A stretch of DNA of 10,045 nt. Source: Acidobacteriota bacterium. GTDB taxonomy: Bacteria; Acidobacteriota; Terriglobia; Terriglobales; Acidobacteriaceae. This document shows positions 5,729-10,045 of this stretch, in pieces (within the stretch, counting starts at the first letter, position 1; each line of letters opens with the position of its first letter). A model generated the notes under the pieces. That model was not told the DNA's origin, ran no database searches, and was given only the letters and a program-made list of their open reading frames with translations. Where the stretch lies: contig JAJZHR010000049.1 of NCBI GenBank assembly GCA_021810815.1, forward strand, positions 1 to 10,045, written 5' to 3'. Made by a program: the position numbers and the translations under genes.

Positions 5729-6265
5729 ATGGAGGACGCAACGGAGCAAGGTGCGGCAGTTGCGCCGACTCTGCCCCCGGGCAGTGGCCTGGTTCTCTAT
5801 GACGGGTACTGCGTCCTCTGCAATGGCTCGATTCGATGGCTGCTGCGGAGAGACGGCAAGGGCGTCTTCTACTTCGCTCCGCAGGCTTCCGCCATGGCGC
5901 AACAAGTAATGGCGCGGCACGGCATTGCGGTGGCGAGCGCGTCCGGGAACCCGCCAGGAAGCGCGGCTGGGGGCCAGATCGGAAATCCATCTGGAGGTGC
6001 GTCTGGGGGAGCGAACACCGTGTTTCTGGTGCTTGGCCTCGGCACGCCTCAGGAGCGGCTCCTCTCGCGTTCGGCGGCGGCGCTAGCCTGCCTGCGAATG
6101 CTCGGAGGCGGGTGGGCCGTCGTCGCTGCATTGCTGAAGTGGGTGCCTCTGTCCATCCGCGACGGGATCTATCGCCTGGCGGCGCGGAGCCGCTATCGGG
6201 TATTCGGCCGATTGGCGGTTTGTCCAGTGCCTCCTGCCAAGGCGCGCAGCCGCTTCCTGGACTGA
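5729..6265 (+). CDS. DCC-family (DUF393) thiol-disulfide oxidoreductase-like protein
   Basis: The family is named for the DxxCxxC motif of a thioredoxin-like fold and is presumed to act in thiol-disulfide exchange; no specific substrate is established. Here the motif is D25-G-Y-C28-V-L-C31 in LVLYDGYCVLCNGSIRWLLR, followed by the usual FYFAPQAS. The C-terminal family pattern is also present: SRSAAALACLRMLGGGW, then IRDGIYRLAARSRYRVFGR and a final RSRFLD. The protein has 178 residues from the chosen ATG (189 from the one at 5696). A Gly/Ser/Asn-rich stretch of about 27 residues (70-96, bases 5936-6016) replaces the short loop that normally precedes the second half and contains GNPPG and GNPSG. 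The gene is divergent from hemL and lies 132 bases before purM; nothing ties it functionally to either. Confidence 0.88.
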   Translation: MEDATEQGAAVAPTLPPGSGLVLYDGYCVLCNGSIRWLLRRDGKGVFYFAPQASAMAQQVMARHGIAVASASGNPPGSAAGGQIGNPSGGASGGANTVFLVLGLGTPQERLLSRSAAALACLRMLGGGWAVVAALLKWVPLSIRDGIYRLAARSRYRVFGRLAVCPVPPAKARSRFLD

Positions 6266-6277
6266 CCGGATTGCGGC

Positions 6278-6293
6278 TTTGCGTAGCTGCAAA
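6278..6293. other. Small hairpin after the DCC gene
   Basis: TTTGC (6278-6282), loop GTAGCT and GCAAA (6289-6293) form a five-base stem 12 bases after the stop. There is no U-tract. It may weakly end transcription before purM. The rest of the 132-base gap shows only an AT-rich patch near 6326-6344 (GATAAACTAGATTTT) that could hold a -10 box, with no good -35 at the right distance. Confidence 0.22.
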
Positions 6294-6397
6294 CTCGCAC
6301 CTTTGGAACGTCTACCCGTCGTCTGCTGATAAACTAGATTTTCTCGCGGCGGACATTTATCCAATCTCTTCCATTCACCGCCATCCGACTTATCTCC

Positions 6398-7543
6398 ATG
6401 GACCGGGGACATCGCCCTTTGACCGACGAAAGCAAAATTCCAAATTCTCCCTCGACCGCCAAGCCCGCAGCAAAGACGGGCTCTGCGAAGACGACTGCCC
6501 CAAAAGGCGTAGCCACGCCGGTCACCTACGCCGACGCGGGCGTTGACATCTCCAGCGGCGACCGCACCAAGCAGCGCATCAAGTACCTGGCGCAGAAGAC
6601 ATTCAACAAGAACGTCTTGAGCGATATTGGCGGCTTCGGCGGCCTGTTCAAGCTCGATGTGGCGAAGTATCCCAATCCAGTGCTGGTCTCCAGCGCGGAC
6701 GGCGTCGGCACCAAGCTGAAAATCGCCTTCGAGCTGAACATTCACAACACCGTCGGAGCAGACCTGGTGAACCACTGCGTGAACGACATCGCGGTGCAGG
6801 GAGCAACGCCGCTCTTCTTCTTGGACTACCTGGCCACGGGATCGCTCGATGGCGAGATTGCCGAGCGGGTGGTCAGCGGCATTGGCGAAGCATGCCGAGC
6901 CAACGGATGCGCCCTCATCGGCGGAGAAACCGCGCAGATGCCCGGCTTCTACGCAGATGGAGAGTATGATCTGGCGGGCTTCATCGTCGGCGTGGTGGAG
7001 CGCGAAAAGCTCATCACCGGCGCGGGCATCCGCATTGGAGACGTGCTGCTCGGTCTGCCCTCGACCGGCCTGCACACCAATGGATATTCGCTCGCGCGCA
7101 AGCTCTTTTTCGACGTCGCGCACTATGGAGCCGAGCAGTACGTGAACGCCCTGAAGGACAAGGCTGGCGCGGCCCTGATGAAGACGCATCGCAGCTATCT
7201 CGGCGTCATCAAGAAGCTGCTGACGGCGGAAGTCGTCGCTGGAATGGCGCACATCACCGGCGGCGGCATCACGGAGAACGTGCCGCGCATTCTGCCCAAG
7301 GGCGTCTCCGCGCTGGTCGAGCTGGGCAGTTGGGAAGTGCCGCCGCTTTTCACCCATCTGCAGGAGTTGGGCAACGTCGATATGGACGAAATGCTGCGCA
7401 CCTTCAACATGGGCATCGGCCTGGTGGTGGTGATTCCAGGCGAGAAGTTCAAGCGCGCCAAGTCCGTTCTGGAGCGCGCCGGCGAGAAGTACCACGTCAT
7501 CGGCCGGGTTGTGAAGGGTGACAGGCGCGTGCTGTACGCGTAG
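6398..7543 (+). CDS. purM: Phosphoribosylformylglycinamidine cyclo-ligase (AIR synthetase)
   Basis: PurM closes the imidazole ring of FGAM with ATP to give AIR, the fifth step of de novo purine synthesis, as a cytoplasmic dimer. Family hallmarks appear in order: TYADAGVDI (43-51), the ATP-binding DGVGTKLKIAFE (101-112), VNDIAVQGATPLFFLDYLATG (128-148), GCALIGGETAQMPGFY (170-185), GEYDLAGFIVGVVER (188-202), LPSTGLHTNGYSLARKL (220-236), HITGGGITENVPRILP (285-300) and FNMGIG (336-341). The core starts at residue 43, whereas most PurM proteins begin only a few residues before this motif. The first 42 residues are a Ser/Thr/Pro/Lys/Ala-rich extension. The ATG at 6398 has no Shine-Dalgarno sequence; an in-frame TTG at 6419 has GGGGA (6405-6409) nine bases upstream and is a realistic alternative. 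No other purine gene is adjacent. Confidence 0.95.
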   Translation: MDRGHRPLTDESKIPNSPSTAKPAAKTGSAKTTAPKGVATPVTYADAGVDISSGDRTKQRIKYLAQKTFNKNVLSDIGGFGGLFKLDVAKYPNPVLVSSADGVGTKLKIAFELNIHNTVGADLVNHCVNDIAVQGATPLFFLDYLATGSLDGEIAERVVSGIGEACRANGCALIGGETAQMPGFYADGEYDLAGFIVGVVEREKLITGAGIRIGDVLLGLPSTGLHTNGYSLARKLFFDVAHYGAEQYVNALKDKAGAALMKTHRSYLGVIKKLLTAEVVAGMAHITGGGITENVPRILPKGVSALVELGSWEVPPLFTHLQELGNVDMDEMLRTFNMGIGLVVVIPGEKFKRAKSVLERAGEKYHVIGRVVKGDRRVLYA

Positions 7544-7604
7544 GATGCTGGGTTTGACGGGTTGTCATTCGGAGGAGGATTGCCTGCAGACCGCGATCCT
7601 GTTG

Positions 7605-7614
7605 ACAGGCCTGT
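7605..7614. other. Perfect 10-base palindrome upstream of the peptidase gene
   Basis: ACAGGCCTGT reads the same on both strands. It overlaps a TTGACA (7602-7607) that looks like a -35 box, but the nearest good -10 (TATACT at 7640) is 32 bases away, so the two cannot form one standard promoter. It could be a protein-binding site or chance. The preceding stretch GTTGTCATTCGGAGGAGGAT (7561-7580) loosely resembles the start of the 3347-3388 repeat. Confidence 0.25.
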
Positions 7615-7639
7615 TTGTCCATCCAACCAGCGGGAGGGA

Positions 7640-7645
7640 TATACT
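7640..7645 (+). promoter_or_regulatory. Candidate -10 box for the M3 peptidase gene
   Basis: TATACT matches five of six bases of the sigma-70 -10 consensus and would give a 5' leader of roughly 55-60 bases. The hexamer 17-18 bases upstream is not a good -35, so this is only a candidate. Confidence 0.3.
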
Positions 7646-7695
7646 CACCCGGGCCCCCGAATGTCAGTTTGAGCCGCACGCAGGGCCAATCTTTT

Positions 7696-7710
7696 AGGAG
7701 GAGATCTCCT
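7696..7710 (+). promoter_or_regulatory. Strong Shine-Dalgarno site overlapping a palindrome at the TTG start
   Basis: AGGAGGAG (7696-7703) lies six bases before the TTG at 7710 and is the best ribosome binding site in the window; it decides the start. AGGAGATCTCCT (7699-7710) is a perfect 12-base palindrome, so AGGAG (7696-7700) can also pair with CTCCT (7706-7710) around GAGAT. That could partly hide the site in the mRNA. Confidence 0.75.
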
Positions 7711-9776
7711 TGTCGCTGAATCGTTCGATCCTTGCTTTCGCAGCCCTCGCCGCCATGTCCATCACTCCTCTCAGCGCCCAACCCGCACCTCTTGATCCGC
7801 TGCATGCGTGGAATGCGGGCACAGATCCTGCGTCGCTCGAAAAATGGGTGAACGAGCGCCTGGCCGCAGCGCAGGCCGATGTGGACAAGCTGGTGAACGC
7901 GACCGGTCCGCGCACCGTGGAGAACACGCTGCGTCCCTATGATGACGCGCAGAACGAGCTTGCGATCGCGGGCAACGAGGCCTACTTCATGTTCGCCGTG
8001 GGCGACGCCGCCCCGCTGCGCAACAAGGGACAGGCGATGGTGTCCAAAGTCACCTCTGCCGCCACGGATCTCAGCCTGAACCAGAAGGTGTACAAGGCTC
8101 TGGCCGCCATTCCCGCTCCGACCAACGATGCTGCAACCAAGCACTATCTGGAGCGCTCGCTACTGGAGTATCGCCTGGCCGGCGTGGACAAGGACGACGC
8201 GACGCGCGCGAAGGTTCGCCAGTTGCAGGACAAAATCACAGCTCTTTCGCTCACCTTTGGCCGCAATGTCGCCGACGACGTGCGCAAGGTGACTGCGACG
8301 AAAGCAGAGTTGGACGGCCTTCCCGCCGACTACATCGCGCGCCACAAGCCGGCGGCTGACGGCACCTATACTCTCACCACGGACTCTCCCGATTTCACCC
8401 CGGTGATGGACTTCGCGAAAAACGCCGATTTGCGCCGCCGCATGTACCTCGCCTACACCCAGCGCGCTTACCCCGTGAACAAGATGGTGCTGCTGGACCT
8501 GCTGTCGACGCGGCAGGAGCTGGCGAGCACTCTCGGCTATCCCAATTATGCCGATCTCGCCACCGCCGACCAGATGATCGGCTCGGCCAACAACCTGAAG
8601 GCGTTTCTGAACCAGGTGGACACCGCATCCGCCGACACCGCGCACCGCGAATACGCCCTCCTTCTGGCCTTTGCGCAGAAGCAGCAGCCGGGCCTGAAAG
8701 ACATTTCGCTCTCCGACGGCAACTACTGGGCGGAGCAGTACCGCCGCGCGAAATACGACTTCGACGCTCAGTCTGTGCGCCCCTATTTCCCGTATGACGC
8801 GGTGCAGGTGGGCATCCTGAAGACCGCCGCGCACCTCTTCCACGTCGAGTTCAAGGCTGTTCCGGATGCGAAGGTCTGGGACGCGTCCGTCTCCACCTTC
8901 GACGTGTATGACGCAGCTGCTCCAAATGCAGGCAAGAAGCTGGGCAGAATCTACCTGGACATGCACCCGCGCACGGGCAAGGACAAGTGGTTCTCCAGCG
9001 CTTCTCTGGTCCCTGGTATCAAGGGCCGCCAGCTTCCCGAGGGAGCTCTGATCTGCAACTTCTCCGGTGGAACGGCGGGCGATCCGGGCCTGATGCAGTA
9101 CAGCGAAGTGGTCACCTTCTTCCACGAGTTCGGCCATCTGATGCACCACATTCTGGGTGGTCAGCGGCAGTGGGCTGGCGCAGGCGGCTTCAACGTGGAG
9201 GGCGACTTCGTCGAAGCCCCCTCGCAGATGCTGGAAGAGATGTTCCGCGACCACGCCATCCTCGCCTCGTTCGCGAAGAACTACAAGACCGGCGAGACCA
9301 TCCCCGCCGCGCTTGTGGACCGCATGAACGCAGCGGACGCCTATGGCCGCGGCCGCTGGGTGCAGTCACAACTGCTCTACTCCACCTACTCCCTGCAGGT
9401 GCATGACCGTCCTCTGGCTCAGATCGATCTGGACGCCCTGCTGCGGCAGGACTACGACAAGTTTTCCCAGCTCAGTTTTGTCGACGGCGACCGCATGTAC
9501 GCCAGCTTCACCCACCTGACGGGCTACGCCTCGAATTACTACACCTACGTTCTAGACAAGGTGATCGCGGTGGACTTCTTCTCACAGTTCGACAAGAAAA
9601 ACCTGCTCGATGGGCCGACCGCGATGCGCTACCGCCACACTGTTCTGGAGCCCGGAGCCACCAAGCCCGCCGCCGAGCTGGTGAAGGACTTCCTGGGCCG
9701 CCCGCAGAACATCGACGCACTGAAGGCGTGGATCAACGTGGAATTCGAGCCGCACTCAGCCACTCACGCTCAGTGA
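7710..9776 (+). CDS. Secreted M3-family zinc metallopeptidase (thimet oligopeptidase / oligopeptidase A type)
   Basis: M3 peptidases are zinc enzymes with a mostly helical clam-shell fold that cut short peptides and do not attack folded proteins. The 688-residue product has the catalytic zinc motif HEFGH (472-476, in VVTFFHEFGHLMHH) and the third-ligand region DFVEAPSQMLEE, with Glu502. Downstream are the substrate-side tyrosines in YASNYYTYVLDKVIAVDFFS and the typical ending LEPGATKPAAELVKDFLGRP. The length fits the family. The first 23 residues are a signal peptide (SLNRS, hydrophobic core ILAFAALAAM, cleavage probably after LSA), so it probably works in the periplasm or outside, unlike the cytoplasmic E. 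coli oligopeptidase A. The TTG start is supported by the Shine-Dalgarno site and by the complete signal peptide. It follows purM by 166 bases and appears to be transcribed separately. Confidence 0.94.
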   Translation: MSLNRSILAFAALAAMSITPLSAQPAPLDPLHAWNAGTDPASLEKWVNERLAAAQADVDKLVNATGPRTVENTLRPYDDAQNELAIAGNEAYFMFAVGDAAPLRNKGQAMVSKVTSAATDLSLNQKVYKALAAIPAPTNDAATKHYLERSLLEYRLAGVDKDDATRAKVRQLQDKITALSLTFGRNVADDVRKVTATKAELDGLPADYIARHKPAADGTYTLTTDSPDFTPVMDFAKNADLRRRMYLAYTQRAYPVNKMVLLDLLSTRQELASTLGYPNYADLATADQMIGSANNLKAFLNQVDTASADTAHREYALLLAFAQKQQPGLKDISLSDGNYWAEQYRRAKYDFDAQSVRPYFPYDAVQVGILKTAAHLFHVEFKAVPDAKVWDASVSTFDVYDAAAPNAGKKLGRIYLDMHPRTGKDKWFSSASLVPGIKGRQLPEGALICNFSGGTAGDPGLMQYSEVVTFFHEFGHLMHHILGGQRQWAGAGGFNVEGDFVEAPSQMLEEMFRDHAILASFAKNYKTGETIPAALVDRMNAADAYGRGRWVQSQLLYSTYSLQVHDRPLAQIDLDALLRQDYDKFSQLSFVDGDRMYASFTHLTGYASNYYTYVLDKVIAVDFFSQFDKKNLLDGPTAMRYRHTVLEPGATKPAAELVKDFLGRPQNIDALKAWINVEFEPHSATHAQ

Positions 9777-9796
9777 GGAGAGTTGCGATCACTCGC

Positions 9797-9836
9797 TTGC
9801 GTCTGGTGGCTGCCTTCTGCGCGCGACCGGACGCAA
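9797..9836. terminator. Hairpin between convergent genes, probable shared terminator
   Basis: TTGCGTCTGGT (9797-9807) and ACCGGACGCAA (9826-9836) form an 11-base stem with a single G-U pair, around an 18-base loop. It lies 20 bases after the peptidase stop and about 60 bases after the end of the DUF5808-type gene read from the other side, so it could serve both. There is no U-tract on either side. TGCGATCAC is directly repeated at 9784-9792 and 9887-9895, flanking it. Confidence 0.5.
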
Positions 9837-9897
9837 ACACCTCTGCGAGCCAGCTTTTCCTCCAATTCGCCTCACGTCAACACAGGTGCGATCACGG

Positions 9898-10045
9898 TCA
9901 TCTTCTGTGCCTGAATGCAATCGAGCCGGCCGCCAGGACCAGCACCAGAGCACAGAGAAGCCAGGCGACTGGGCGGGCAAAGTTCAGAGTCCATCCGTAC
10001 CCGAATCGCTTTGGCACGATGGTGGCGCGATCTTCCGGATTGAAG
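9898..10045 (-). CDS. C-terminal end of a DUF5808-type membrane protein, cut by the window edge
   Basis: An open minus-strand frame enters at the window edge and ends at TGA (9900-9898), giving 48 residues. It begins FNPEDRATIVPKRFGYGWTL and continues NFARPVAWLL, then a hydrophobic segment (ALVLVLAAGSIAF) and a basic end, RHRR. The pattern of N-P-x-D near a V-P-K-R-F-G-x-G-[WY]-T-x-N-F block next to a membrane helix is that of the DUF5808 domain, of unknown function. The visible end therefore looks like one such domain followed by a single membrane anchor with a positively charged tail. The start lies outside the window. The family name is from memory of the motif; that the frame is coding is likely because the motif sits in frame up to a natural stop. 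Confidence 0.7.
   Translation of the reverse strand, partial: FNPEDRATIVPKRFGYGWTLNFARPVAWLLCALVLVLAAGSIAFRHRR

Noticed and set aside
6083..7495. A 470-codon open frame on the minus strand opposite purM and the DCC gene
   Set aside because: It mirrors purM codons, and the purM frame carries all the family motifs.
8160..9254. A 364-codon open frame on the minus strand opposite the M3 peptidase gene
   Set aside because: It is the reverse frame of a clear peptidase gene, with no recognisable domain.
9789..9980. A 63-codon minus-strand open frame near the right edge
   Set aside because: It overlaps the terminator hairpin and the better-supported DUF5808-type frame, and has no motif.
1..10045. 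CRISPR arrays, tRNA or rRNA genes, insertion sequences, phage or defence genes
   Set aside because: No regularly spaced repeats, no cloverleaf or rRNA-like sequence, and no transposase, integrase or nuclease motifs were seen on either strand.

Overview
The window is a dense, GC-rich stretch of bacterial chromosome made almost entirely of housekeeping genes. The gene content and order (site-2 protease, trpS, scpA, scpB and probably a pseudouridine synthase gene in one direction), the proteobacterium-unlike ScpA/ScpB pair, a DUF5808-type protein and degenerate intergenic repeats of a style I associate with Acidobacteriaceae (Granulicella/Terriglobus/Edaphobacter group) together suggest an acidobacterium. 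That placement is inference from memory of gene order and sequence style, not from a search.

Left half (about 1-5603, all on the minus strand, so read right to left): hemL (glutamate-1-semialdehyde aminomutase, tetrapyrrole synthesis), a small membrane-embedded M50 site-2-type protease, trpS (tryptophanyl-tRNA synthetase), scpA and scpB (the two non-SMC subunits of the chromosome-condensing SMC-ScpAB complex), and the first nine codons of another gene that overlaps the scpB stop. trpS and scpA are translationally coupled through an ATGA overlap. A 232-base gap holding a hairpin repeat separates scpA from scpB, and a second repeat lies between the M50 gene and trpS.

Right half (plus strand): divergent from hemL is a DCC-family (DUF393) thiol-disulfide oxidoreductase-like gene, then purM (AIR synthetase, purine synthesis), then a large secreted M3-family zinc oligopeptidase with a TTG start and a strong Shine-Dalgarno sequence. 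At the right edge, on the minus strand and convergent with the peptidase, is the last 48 codons of a DUF5808-type membrane protein; a strong hairpin between the two stops is probably a shared terminator.

I found no mobile element, CRISPR array, RNA gene or defence-type system, and no convincing novel multi-gene system. The points worth a second look are small: a composition-anomalous insert in trpS, a long Pro/Ala/Glu-rich insert inside the first winged-helix region of ScpB, low-complexity insertions or extensions in the DCC protein and PurM, two kinds of intergenic repeat, a tandem repeat that duplicates the hemL stop region, and a palindrome overlapping the peptidase start.
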